Origin: Parachlorella kessleri
Taxonomy: Eukaryota > Chlorophyta > Trebouxiophyceae > Chlorellales > Chlorellaceae
Length of the DNA: 33,280 nucleotides
Direction of reading: 5' to 3'
Assembly (NCBI GenBank): GCA_001598975.1
Contig: BBXU01000332.1
Span: 1 to 33,280 of the forward strand
The translations under genes were made by a program, and so were the position numbers. Positions 22,292-33,160 of the stretch are shown piece by piece. Position 1 is the first letter of the stretch, and each line of letters starts with the position of its first letter. Below the pieces are notes generated by a model, which was given only the letters and a program-made list of their open reading frames with translations, made no database searches and was not told the DNA's origin.

Positions 22292-25200
22292 TCACCCTGC
22301 CAACACCGTAAGAACGGTCCGCAGCTTCTCCTGATCCTCATGGCACTCGCGCACATTGAAGAAGGTGATCTCCCTGCCAACATCGTCCAGTCGCCCTGCA
22401 GGCAGCCAACCACTTCCAATTTTCATGCGTTGCTGCATCACATAACTGGAAACCTGCCCCAGGAGTAAAGCAAATCGAGGGTACTGCAGATGTTGGAAGT
22501 GCAAAACGATCATATAACGTCAAACCCCAGCCAGCCTTGGCAGTACAGGGAACTACAGCAACCCACCCGCACTCGGTTGAACAGGTCAGTAATGGCACGC
22601 CAGTCTTCAGGTGCATAATGCCACTCACCATAGCGCGCCTTGAACTTGAGCAGCATTTCCTCCTCCTCAGAGCCCCATGTGTGCTTGCCAACCATGCTGA
22701 GCAGTGCCTGATACATCTGCATGTGCGGGTGGCCGGACTCCCACTTGGTGGGGGAGAAGGGCTGGGCCGGGCCCTGCAGCAACTAAAGTGCATCAATCTG
22801 TACACCTCAATAATGGTCAAGTAAGCAACTGGCCTCGCATGAGAGCGCAGACATTGCCACAGCAGTAGTATAGCCCTCTTAGAAGACCCCAAACATGCCG
22901 CAAGGCGTCGTGGCACTAGCAATCCCCATGTAAGATTGGTGGCAGACATGTGTTGTCCAGAAGAGCAGTACCTGTCGCGACTGTATGGCCAACTGCTGCC
23001 CGTTGGGCTGGAAGAAGGGCGGCGCCCAGACCAAGCTGCCGCTGCCGCATCCCTGCCCTCCTACTGGCAGCTGCCCGGGGGCGCTGTCGTTCACGGTGCT
23101 GGTCCGCCGCCTCTTGCCTAGTGTCAGCTCGGCTGCGCCGCGCACCGACTGCTGTGGCTGCAGCTCATCCCCCAGCACCAACCCTGCTGCTGCCGCTGGG
23201 CCGCTGGGTGCCCCTGGCTGCTGCCCGGCATGCAGCAGCTGTTGCTCTTGCTGCTGAACAAGCAGTGGCAGGGCACCGGCAGCTGCAGCTGCTGCGGCCG
23301 CGGCCGCTGCTGCGGCTGCCGCCGCAGGCGGTGCAGCCAGGGCAGCTGCTATGGCTGGGGTGCCATGCACGGCTGCAAAGCCGGCTGCAGCTGCAAGGCT
23401 GTCGAGAGCCTCCATAATGGGATTGCTGTGGTGGCCGCTGCCGCCGCCGCCGCTGTGCGGCCCAGTGCCGCCAGCGCTGGTGGGTGGTGTGACTCTGTCC
23501 CGGGCGCTGGCCCGGGTGCTCCTGCCATTGCTGAAGTCAACGTGCACCTGCAGGGGGAGATAAAACCGTTTGTGAGCTCTTCCCATGGAGCCACTCAACT
23601 CACTGTCCCTTTCAACCAAGCAAGGCCTAGCCATTTAATAAGCAAAAACACACCAACCCAGGACACGGCACTACAGGAGCAAGGACTCCCTAAAACCCCC
23701 AGACCCAAGACTGTTTCGCCACTTTACATGACTTCTCCCAGCTCACCTTCATGTCAGATGGCACCCGCTGGATGAGCACCCTGCCGCCATCCTTCTTCAC
23801 ACGGATCTGCTCCTGGGCCCGCAGCCCCGACTCACGCATCCAGGCCCCGAAATTGCGCCCCTGCATCAGCGTGATCCATGCGGATACCATCAGGTGCCAG
23901 CGGCTGCTGGATGTCTTTTACAAGGTCTAGTGCAGGCGAAGTATTAGAGCCAGAGGGCTAGGAAGTGGACTGCCGTAGAGAGCCTTTCTGTGCACCCAAA
24001 CTTGCCGTGATGTAGTGCACGTTGGCGGCACCAATGAAGTTGACGTCAAAACGGTACTCTGTGCCCAGGTCGGCATCCACCATCACTGCCTTGTCACTCT
24101 CGTTGGGTAGCCGACCGTACAGCTTTCTGAAGAGCCAGCCTGCAAGGGCATGGGAAGCAGTACAGCAGAGGGGATCAATCGATGGGAAGCTGGCAGCCAA
24201 TGGTCACAGGAGGCATTAGCAATGCAAGAGGATGATCAAGAAGCAGTGCAAGACTGTGATGACATGATCGTTAGTTTGAACAGCTTCAACTTTTGAAAGG
24301 TTGCGTGCTGTCTGTCAAACATGCAGGAGTTACACTGTAACCACTTGGCTGCAGGGCTTTGATGACAAACTGCAACCACTTCACGCAAGGAACTCCTACA
24401 GCTCCCAGTTCTGGCAGGCATACCAAGCAGTACAGCCTACCTGCCACGGGGCACTGCTGGTGGGCAATGGTGGACTTGTAGACTGTTTTGATGCACCAGC
24501 CATCGTTGAGCTCCATCCAGCGGTTGGGGTGGGAGCCTTGCTGCGACACGCCCCGGGTGCTGAGGTCCTGCTGGGGAAGGGCAAGTAACAACGGGACAGG
24601 GAGAGCAACTGAGACACTAAGGAGATCCGATGTTGTTGTCCAGTTTTTGAGGTCACTTGAGTATGCAAAACTCTCCTGCTGCACTGCTGTAAAGTGTTGC
24701 TACCCTTGCAGAATGCCCGCCGAGCTCACAAAAGCAAGGAGCACTACACCTTACGCATGCTACTGCCCCACTAACCACTGAGTTCTCCTGCTTGATGCGT
24801 ACAAAAGTTGTCTCTGTGGCTGCAGGCTGTGAAAGCACTGACCCCTGCAGGCAGAGAAGTACATGCTTGCAAGACGATACTAGGCATCCAGAGCAAATGT
24901 GAAGCCAGCAGGACAACAATAAGGTAAATGTTTCGACAGAACGCTAGCCGTGGAGCTCAAGTAGCCTGATAGTGCCAGACAGATTAAGAGGCCCACAAGC
25001 AGCATCAAAACATATCATGTTATGGACTTTCAAATGAGACTCCCAGGTGAAGCGCAGCAAAGAAGTAAGACCTGGCACCGGCCTAAGGGCGGCAACTAAC
25101 CTGCTCTGCCGCCCCAGAGGGTGCGGGCGCATACCGCAGCACGGTGACCTTGGCAGTAGCAGGATCATAGTGGAAGGACAGTGTGTCTCCTGCTTGCACC

Positions 25201-27289
25201 CCTGCTGCCTCCCAGAACTCCGCGAAACGGCCCTGCAACCATGAAGGGGGGTTGAGTATGACATCAGCCGCAATGGCAAACAAGCAGCGCGGCGGCAGGG
25301 AAAAGCAGCCAATGCACTATTGTAACCCAGCGGGAAGCCTGTCCTGTTCCACATCTGCTGCTTCTGTCATGCTGTGTCTTTTTAAGCATGGTTGAACTAC
25401 CACAGCAGACAACAGCCTCACCCGCAGGGTGTACTGCTGGCGGGTGTCGTTGCGGCTCTCCGTCTGGAGGGTGCACAGGCGCTCTGTGCCGGTGCTGTCT
25501 ACAATCACCACGCTTGGTGCGCTGCGGAACAGCTCCTTGTACACCTTGCCTGCAATAGCAGCAGTTGAGCAGCCGCTTTACGTCAGGGGCGCCCTTTAAT
25601 GTGGCTGCCGGGCGAAGAGACGGCCTCGCTGGCTAACTAACGCGCAGACCAACTGGGACTGCAGGCTATACCTGCAGGCCCAAGCAGCACTAGCCAAAGC
25701 ACCACTGGGTGACTTGGGAACAAACACCACGGAGGGGTAAGGCACCCTAATGCTTCTGCGCAAGTGCAGAGCATACTTCGGGCCTTCTGATCCTTGACAC
25801 AAGAGCCGGACAACCTCTAAGGTCTCCACTTACTGGCAAAGTGCACCGTCTTGTGCTCGGCCCACCAGGGCGGCACCACCTTGACCCAGGTGTTGTCATC
25901 GCGCTTCTGCCAGTCCGTGCGTGCTCGCTGCACCTCACCGCCAACGTCACCCCTGGGAACACGCTGGCGCCGGCTCACCGCTGCAGGAAACAGCAGGGAG
26001 GCGGGGATCAAACAGTCATGACAGAGTTTGGGAACATTGCACATGTGGCGGGGCGCATGGGGTGCACCTTCGTTAGGCAAAAGGCATTTGCAAAGGCGCT
26101 GCGGTCTGAACGTTGGTGCTTGACTATTGCCTTGGCTCCCTGCCCACCACCCACCTTGGGCAACTTCACAAGCCCAAGCAAGACTCACCGGTGGCTCGCA
26201 CTCTGCCCCTCCCGCTAGTCTGCACACTGCCATAGTCATCGCTCATATCATCATCTTCATTGTCAGCATGCACTGGGCACCACAGCTCAAAGGCGTCCAC
26301 GTCCAAAAAGACGTTGGGCGTCTGGATGGCGCAGGGCAGGTGGTAGGTGCACTTGCACCTGCACACGTGGCATGGCCTCGATGCTGTCAACGGTGTTGAG
26401 AACAGAGCATGAGGTTATCAAGGCAGCAGTGGCTTATTGTGCACAATGCTGGCTAAATGCCCTTGGCCAAGGCAGCACGCTGCGCAAAGTGGAAACCTAG
26501 AGGCCTGCCACCCCCACCAGTCTGCCAAGCCGGTTGCCTAGTTGGTGCTGCCTCACCCAGGATCAGAGCAGCCTATGGCAGCACCCGTGTAGCCGCAGGC
26601 GGTGCATACGTGCCGCTCGGCGCGTCGGTACTCCTCTTCTAGGTTTATGTATTGCTGGGAGCCCTGTGAGGCAGTCGGGGTGCAGTGCATGTCAAGACAT
26701 GCGGGGTCAGGCGCTGAGGGTAGGACTCTGCAGACATCCTGTCCGTAAGCTGAACCTCTTGGGTAGCTTACAGGCCTGGAATAGAATTGCTAACCTGCCA
26801 GAGCCTCATAGGTGCCCAACTGCTGGGTGACATACCACTGGTCACTAGGGCTGCTAGCCATGGAATGGGTGGCAGTTACACCCAACATGTCCAGCAGAAT
26901 TGGCGGATCATCAGCAAGCTCACCTCCTGCTGGTAGACTTGCGGTGCCCACAAGGCGCAGAGGTGGTGCACCATCACCGGCACGCCATTGACCACTGCCG
27001 GCTGCAGGAGCCCGCACAGGTCACTGTTGCCCAAGGAGCCGCAGAACACACAGCCTGGCTCCTCTACAACCTGGCTCCCTGCCACGCCTGCCTCAACGGC
27101 TGCTGTAGGCTGGGCTGCCGCTGCGGGCTGGTCATGGGCTGGGTGCTGGACCAGGTCGCTCTCCGCCTCGCCGCTGGCCGCCTGGTTCACGCCGCTCGCC
27201 TCCGCCTCCACAGTGAACTGAGGCACCGCCGTGGACTCGATATGCTGCAGCACGGCTGCCAGCGCTTCGTCGAGCTGGCCCACGGTCAT
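22292..27289 (-). CDS. Extended-PHD plus double B3-like domain nuclear protein
   Basis: Thirteen exons: 27289-26924, 26663-26557, 26358-26189, 25980-25834, 25549-25422, 25232-25101, 24844-24776, 24570-24441, 24139-24006, 23914-23747, 23547-22972, 22773-22567 and 22483-22292. They join to 2526 nt and 841 aa. An extended PHD zinc finger spans about residues 78-200: CVFCG, LCALWAPQVY, HVCTACG, CKCTYHLPCA and ELWCPVH. B3-like segment 1 (about 245-345) has VVIVDSTGTERLC, GRFAEFWEAAGVQAGDTLSF. B3-like segment 2 (about 410-515) has GWLFRKLYGRLP, MVDADLGTEYRF, FGAWMRESGL. Residues 517-709 are low complexity, with a 16-Ala run, Gln-rich parts and a basic GKRRRT. The C-terminus (about 710-841) is conserved-looking but unknown. 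Likely a chromatin reader and DNA-binding regulator. Intron 9 uses a GC donor. The exon 13 acceptor may instead be at 22453. Confidence 0.8.
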
Positions 27290-27773
27290 TCTTGCGAAAT
27301 GATCTCACAGCCCTGCAGCCACGGTCAACCATGTAAGGAACCTGCATGGCCTTGGAAAGCAGCGGTGAGCTGGTTTGCCAAGCCAGCCGGGCGGTCGCTA
27401 ACCTGATGCGCAAATGTTGACCAGCTAGCAGGAGCAGGCCTCTGGTTGCATGGAGGCACCGCGGCGCTGCATCAAGGACTAGGTGGTCTGGAAACGTATA
27501 ACCGAGCGTGCGTTAGATTGGCTTTGACAAAAAGAACTCTTAGGTTCAAGGGGCAGCGCGCGTAGCATGCGTTTGGCGCCCTCAACACAATTCGGCGACA
27601 CCTGTGGGGCCCTGTACTTTCGCAAAGGTACTTGCGTGCACTCCTTCTCCCCAAAGAAGCAACCTGGGCCCCCAAACTTGCTCTTCTGAGCCGCACATCC
27701 AGCATTGGTGGGTTGCTCTAGGCACACACACACACACTAGGGTGCCTTACTGCCTGTGTGCTTGGACACAAGG
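27290..27773. promoter_or_regulatory. Divergent intergenic promoter region
   Basis: This 484-bp spacer separates the start of the ePHD/B3 gene (minus) from the small gene (plus). A (CA)n microsatellite, about seven units, lies at 27723-27737, some 40 bp before the plus-strand ATG. No TATA box or recognised operator is seen. Confidence 0.4.
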
Positions 27774-28389
27774 ATGGTTCAAGGCCCAGTTGGTGGAGGC
27801 CAAAAGGCGTCCATTGCTGAATCTGAGCCGCGCCAGCAGGTATCTGTGAAATCAAGACGGTCACTGCCGGGGCATAAGAAGGCCCTCCGTGCAACGAACG
27901 AGGCAGGACTGCAAGCTGTCGCACGTAAGCATCTCTCATTCAAGAACCCTGCCTACGGTGTTTCGTGAAAGAGTCCTTAACTGCACTTCTTGTTGGTGTG
28001 TCCCTGTGTGTTAACAAGCAGTTCTCCTGCTTGTTGCACAGGAGCAATAGGTGCCAGCGCAAGCGATGGCAAGGTGCAGAAGACAGGCAGGGCAAGCGTG
28101 TTTGCGCAACTGCAAGAGAGCCCTGAGCTAGATGCGCTGTGGGACGGGTTCCGCAGCATAGACCCCGATACCCAGGCGGCGATATTGCAGGCAAGTGCCT
28201 GGGCCTCTGTGGGGTGAAGATAAATAGCGGCCGCTGGGCCCGTGTGCTTCGCACCTTGCCCCGCATGTAACACAGGTAGAAGTGATACAACACCATTCAT
28301 CTGCAGTGCCCAAGGGAGACTCGTATAACGCCCTTCCGATTTTGCCTGTGCAGCGCTGGGAGGAGCATTTGCGGAAGGGAGGGTCCTAA
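27774..28389 (+). CDS. Small three-exon protein of unknown function
   Basis: Exons 27774-27924, 28042-28190 and 28354-28389 join to 336 nt and 111 aa. The model rests on consistent phases across both introns, good acceptors (TTGCACAG and CTGTGCAG) and a GCAAGT donor for intron 2. The N-terminal half is basic and probably disordered (VKSRRSLPGHKKALRATNEA); the C-terminal half looks helical and acidic (FAQLQESPELDALWDGF) and ends RWEEHLRKGGS. I do not recognise the family. A TGTAA poly(A) signal lies at 28413-28417, soon after the stop. If intron 2 were kept, the protein would end nine codons into it with a different tail. Confidence 0.6.
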
Positions 28390-28955
28390 CTGATGTGTCT
28401 CCTTGGACCCATTGTAAACCAATCACAGGGGATATACCTGTCTGGAAGGTGTTGTGACTTGCTGTGAACAGCCCTCTTTAGACTGCTCTTCTGCTATGCC
28501 GCTGCTGCTATGCACATTTTTTCCAGGTAGGTGCTCAGCCCAAACGGGGTCCCCGCTTTCTTGTCCAAAGCTTTACCATGACTGTTGCTCCTGAAACGCA
28601 AACTCCCAGTTGAAAAATACAAAGTTGTATGCCAAACCCAACCCCTGCTAGGTCTATGAAGCCGATAACCCTTACAATGACCGCTGCCAAATTCAACCTA
28701 GAGGGCACCCCTCAGGGTCTGCTACAAGATAGCCAGGCTGCCAACCTCGTTGAAAAGGTCTAAAGGACTGGTCACAACCCTGCCCACGTCCTGCAAAGTC
28801 AACGCCAACTTTGTCGGGCCAGTGTCTGCCCACAGGAGTCTAACAACAACCAGTCAAACCAGAGAACAGCACGTGCACTACATATTGCTGTCATAAGGCG
28901 GGCATGGTCAAGGCCAGGGTACTGGTAGCACTACATACTGCGACGAGCAGGGCCA
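28390..28955. other. Convergent spacer between small gene and PHD gene
   Basis: 3' flanking DNA of two convergent genes. Apart from the TGTAA at 28413-28417, I see no exon, repeat or RNA gene. Confidence 0.45.
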
Positions 28956-31900
28956 TCAGCCCCTCCGCGGCCGCTTGCGGGCGCTTCTACTGCGGGGCGC
29001 CTCGTCCTCAGTCGCCTCCGAGTCAACAGTCTGGGTGTCCTCACTCACAGTGGCCTCGTCGTCATCAGCAGCGCCCTCCCCTGCACCCGGGAGACATGCA
29101 CAGCTGCTGTCATAAATCATGTTTCGAGTCATTCCTGACATAGACTGGACAACAGGTCAATACCACGGCTTGCTCCTGTCGAGTTTTTACAGCCCTGGAC
29201 CGTTTCCACGAGCACCCACAGGGCACAATCATCATTCACCGCCCGACAGAAACCAACTCCATGGCAGGTGGGCTTGACCAGCAGCCCTGGCAGTAGATAA
29301 TTGCCAGAACCCACTAAGCACCCCGTTGTTGCAATAGGCACTCACCGCCAGGGGCCTCCTCCTTGGCTGGCAGGCTGGAGCTTGCCCTGCGCCGGATCCG
29401 GGTCTTGAGCTCCCGCGAGTCATGGTTCATGCAGATGTAGGGCCCCTTGGGCAGCCCCGCAAGGCCGGTGCATTCCGTGTGGCAGCTCACATTGCAGCCG
29501 TCGGGGTGCTGCAGGGGAGCAAGGACAGGGGGCGGGCAAGGTCTTCAGTGCAAAATGACTACATGCTGTGGTCTACAGGGGGCGGGCAAGGTCTTCAGTG
29601 CAAAATGACTACATGCTGTGGTCTGGAGGCACAAGGGGGGGGGGCTACGGCTGCAGCACTACATATAACAGTTCACGTCAGGCACCAGACAGCAGGGTGA
29701 AGGGTTGATAGGCAGTCGCTACCAGTAGGCAGTGTCGCACAACATAGCAGCTCTGTCCCGCTAGGGTCAACAGGGATTCGGAGGGCCCAAGGTTGACAGA
29801 AGAGGCTGCTTCCAACATGAACATGGCAGTTGTAAGGGAAAGCTGGCTGGCCATGAGAGACAACGACCTCTGCTAGGGAAGCCCGTCACCCACGTCGCAG
29901 CGTAGGGTCCCCGCCCAAGGAGGCATGCACACAGCACCTGGCACTGACATTCCTGCAGAAAGCTCCCTTTTGGGTTTTGCTTTGGCCTGCGCTTCCCAAT
30001 GGAACGTCAGGTGCCACAACACACCACACCCACCTCGCAGCAGAGGAGGTCGCCAGCCAGCAGGCACACCGAGCACTGGTAGCCCCAGCGGCAGGCCGCC
30101 ACCTGCTCTGGTGCCGCGATGATGTCAATGGAGGAGGCATGGCGGCCCATCGCAAAGGGCTGGTTGCCCATGGCCTTCAGCACGATCTTCACGCCCTCTG
30201 CAATCAGATGAGTCAGAAGATGGTGCTCTTGACTGCAGGTGCAAAGCTTCTGGCCAAGGGAGGCTTGCGCATGGGCACTCCTAAGCACTCCTTTGCTGCA
30301 GTCTACATACAGGAAGGTTTGTATAGCGGTCACCCAAGCAGGCAGGTATAACCAGCTGTGCCGCTGTACGTCGCCCCCGCTACAGTATGCATAACACGGT
30401 GGGGCAAGGTGAGCAGCTCGAGAGGAGTGCACAAAGGGAGGTTATGGATGCAAGCAACGTGCAACTTGCCCACAAAGGTGAAGAACAAGAAAGGCTGGAC
30501 ACCTAGGCACCGAGACCGTGCTCTGAGTGCCATCCCCATCTTGCTCCAGCCCATGCATGCGCCCCACCTTCCGTCTTGGCCTTGCCGGTGCGGATCATCA
30601 GCGGCCGCTCAGGTGGCCCTTCCTCCCCCGTCTCGCTGAGGCGCTTCCTGGACTCGGCCTTCTCCAGGCGCTGCCGCTCCCGCTCTTCAGCTTCCCACCG
30701 CGCCTGCTCGTCGGCAATGCTGATGAAGCGCTGGAGCATGGGCCCCGCCCTGCACATAGTTTCATTTCGAATTTTTATCACGGGAAATGGGTGGTTGAGT
30801 CATGGGTGGTACATGGGAATACAGCTTGGAGGATGCCAGGGATCACATGGAGCACACAGCCAGGACTCCAGACATACGACCACACCAAGGACCCCCAAGC
30901 TTAACCAGAGCTACTCCAAGAGAAGCAGGATGTGCAGGGCATGGGTCACACAGAGAACGTTTCAACAGCAGTGCCGCAAGCCATATGGCCAGCTAGCAGG
31001 TTTGAAAACCACTTACAACAATGCTCTGGACACCATCCACTCTGCCCTGCCGAAGAACAGCTCACGGTCTAAAGAGCCTACCTGTCTCGCAGGAGCAGCG
31101 CCGCATAGCAGGCCTTGGTAGCAATATTGCCGGCTTCACGAGTGAGCTTGATCCAGACAGCGCGCTCCCGAGCACTGCGAAGTAAACATGCGCAGCCACG
31201 ATAAAAGCTCTTCCACAAAGTAATAGTAAGCAAAACACCGGCGGCGCTCCAGGGGGCCCACCATTGTTGATAAAAAGCTCTCTCAGCTTCAATCTAACTC
31301 AGTGCTGCATGAGGTTGTCATCATTAAGCAAAGAGGAGCCTCTCAAACACCCCATTAACATTCGGCAACCCACCAACACCTGGTAGCCGTGCATGTGCCG
31401 CTCCATACATGCGTCGCGCGCAGCCCCCATCCCAACCACCCCAGCCCTCCAAAGTTTGGCAGCAGCAGTGTCGGCCGGGTTCTTCAGGAGCCGCGCCGTC
31501 CAAGGCATGTGCACTCCCCCGGCCGCATAAAGTGCAGCCCACACCACCCACAAGGGCCATATGGTGAAAGCCGGCCATCTAGCAAAGCAGCAGATTGTCG
31601 AAAGTCGATCCCACCCTACACCCAGGGCCAATGTGGGTGCAGACCCGGCCATCTAGCCAAAGCAGCAGACTCCCAAAAGTGCATCCTACCCCACATGCAT
31701 GGCCCATGTGGGTGCAAACCAGGCCATCTGGCCAAGGCAGCAGATGCCTCACCTCCTCCAGAGCCGTGCCGGCCGCCGCATGCGCTTCTCCCGCAAGTAG
31801 GCGTGCTCGGCATCCGAGTCCTCCAGGTCGTCATCAGGTTGCACCTGCGCATGAAATTAGCGCGTGTTTTACTATGAGTATGGGGGGTAGGTGCAGCATA

Positions 31901-33160
31901 GAGCCCTTCAAGTTGTTTGGTCAGCCTGCACCTGCAAGCGGAAGTGCTATTGCTATGGCCAGGCTATGGCAGATGGGGTTAGTGCCACCTTGATGCATAT
32001 GGGTCATCGTCAGGCTGCACTTGCACAATGGAAAAGAGAAGACAAGGGGTATACAGGATTTCCAAGGGAGGCTCCCAAGTGGTCTTGCACAACCTGGCTG
32101 ACGCCAGGTTGCTTCCCCCAGTCAACTTTCACTGCCCACCGCATACCACAGTGCTACTCAGCACCAGAAAAAACACTAGCCGGCAGTGCTTCCACTTAAC
32201 TACTTTCCATGTGCAAACACCCCAGGACGCAGTTGGAAGATTCAGGGGCTACAAATGCCGAGTGAAGGCAGGGGTCACGCAACACAAACGGGGAAGCGGA
32301 GCATACATACATGAGCGACAAAAGCTCCTAGCCATGCTTGGGACTCACCGGCCTGAACTGCTCCTGCCCGGCATCTGCCCCTGTGCCCTGCGTTTGCTCA
32401 TCGCCGGTGGCAGTTGTGGCGCCACCCAGCGACTCGGCCAGTGAGTCGGACTTGACCAAGGGCCGCTGCTGGGCATGCTGTGCCAGCGCCTGCTGGCCCT
32501 GCTGGGCCCCGTCTTCGTCCGCTGCCGGCACGGCTCCGCTGGCATCCCCTGCTGCAGCGAAGGCTGAGGGCGGCAGCGGCGGCTTGCCGAGCAGCGCCGG
32601 GGCTGCTGCTGCTGCTGTTGCATGCTGGGCTGAGGCCTGCGGTGCAGCTGCCTCCCCGGCGGGTTGCTGGTCAGCCTGCAGGGCGTCTGCCATTGCTACA
32701 TCAACCGCTGCACCTGCCGCACCGTCCTCCTGTTTGACATCTGCTGCGGCTGCAGCCAAGGACACGCTAGCGTCCCCCGCTGCTGCCGCTGCTGCTGCAA
32801 GATCGGCTGCTGACCCCTGGGCCCCCAAGCCCTCATCAACCTCCATCTTTACAGCCCCCTCCTGCTGCTCCTGCTCCTGCCCCGCTGCCCCTCGCTGCTC
32901 AGCACCTGCTACGCCTGCCTCCCCAGCGGCCGGCCCCCCAGCAGCAGCGTCAATCCCACTTCCAGGTGCAGCACCGCCGTCCAGGGGCTCCTGCTTGACG
33001 GGTGTCTGGCCTGCTGGGCCTGCTGCGGGTGCTGAGCCCGCTGTGGGGCCTGGCTGGCCGCCCTGCGCTGTGTCCTGCATCTCCAGCGCTGTGCTGGATG
33101 GCGCCTCAGGCAGAGCAGGCACGTCACCCAGCAGGAGGGCGATGGAGACGTTGTCGGCGC
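28956..33160 (-). CDS. PHD-finger protein with long Ala/Gln-rich region, 5' partial
   Basis: Seven exons are visible, 33160-32349, 31844-31753, 31174-31082, 30749-30568, 30197-30034, 29508-29346 and 29080-28956, giving 542 complete codons; upstream exons lie past the right edge. The first visible exon (270 aa) is low complexity, rich in Ala, Gln, Gly and Pro, with three sumoylation-like motifs: VKQEP, VKMEVDE and VKQED. Next come an acidic segment (PDDDLEDSDAEH), a basic stretch (REKRMRRPARLWR), a helical segment with a charged coiled-coil-like run (QARWEAEERERQRLEKAES), and a PHD finger split by an intron: CSVC, LLCCEHPDGC, CHTEC, YICMNH. The C-terminus is acidic, then basic (SRSARKRPRRG), a likely nuclear signal. 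A chromatin-associated role is inferred from the PHD finger; no catalytic domain is visible. Confidence 0.8.
29526..29624 (+). repeat. Perfect 50-bp tandem duplication in an intron
   Basis: Two head-to-tail copies of a 50-bp unit beginning ACAGGGGGCGGGCAAGG are identical across nearly their whole length, in the intron between PHD exons 30197-30034 and 29508-29346. The identity suggests a recent slip or duplication. A G10 run follows at about 29636-29645. Confidence 0.9.
31571..31760 (+). repeat. 74-bp degenerate tandem repeat next to a splice donor
   Basis: Units begin CCGGCCATCTAG at 31571 and at 31645, and CAGGCCATCTGG at 31720, spaced 74-75 bp. Each contains AGCAGCAGA; the first two also contain CCCA-rich and ATGTGGGTGCA segments. 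The third unit runs into the exon 31844-31753 and its GT donor. Confidence 0.8.

Noticed and set aside
22588..22635. Possible 27-nt intron starting at TATG|GTGAGT in exon 12 of the ePHD/B3 gene
   Set aside because: It is too short for an intron, and reading through keeps the frame and gives protein-like sequence.
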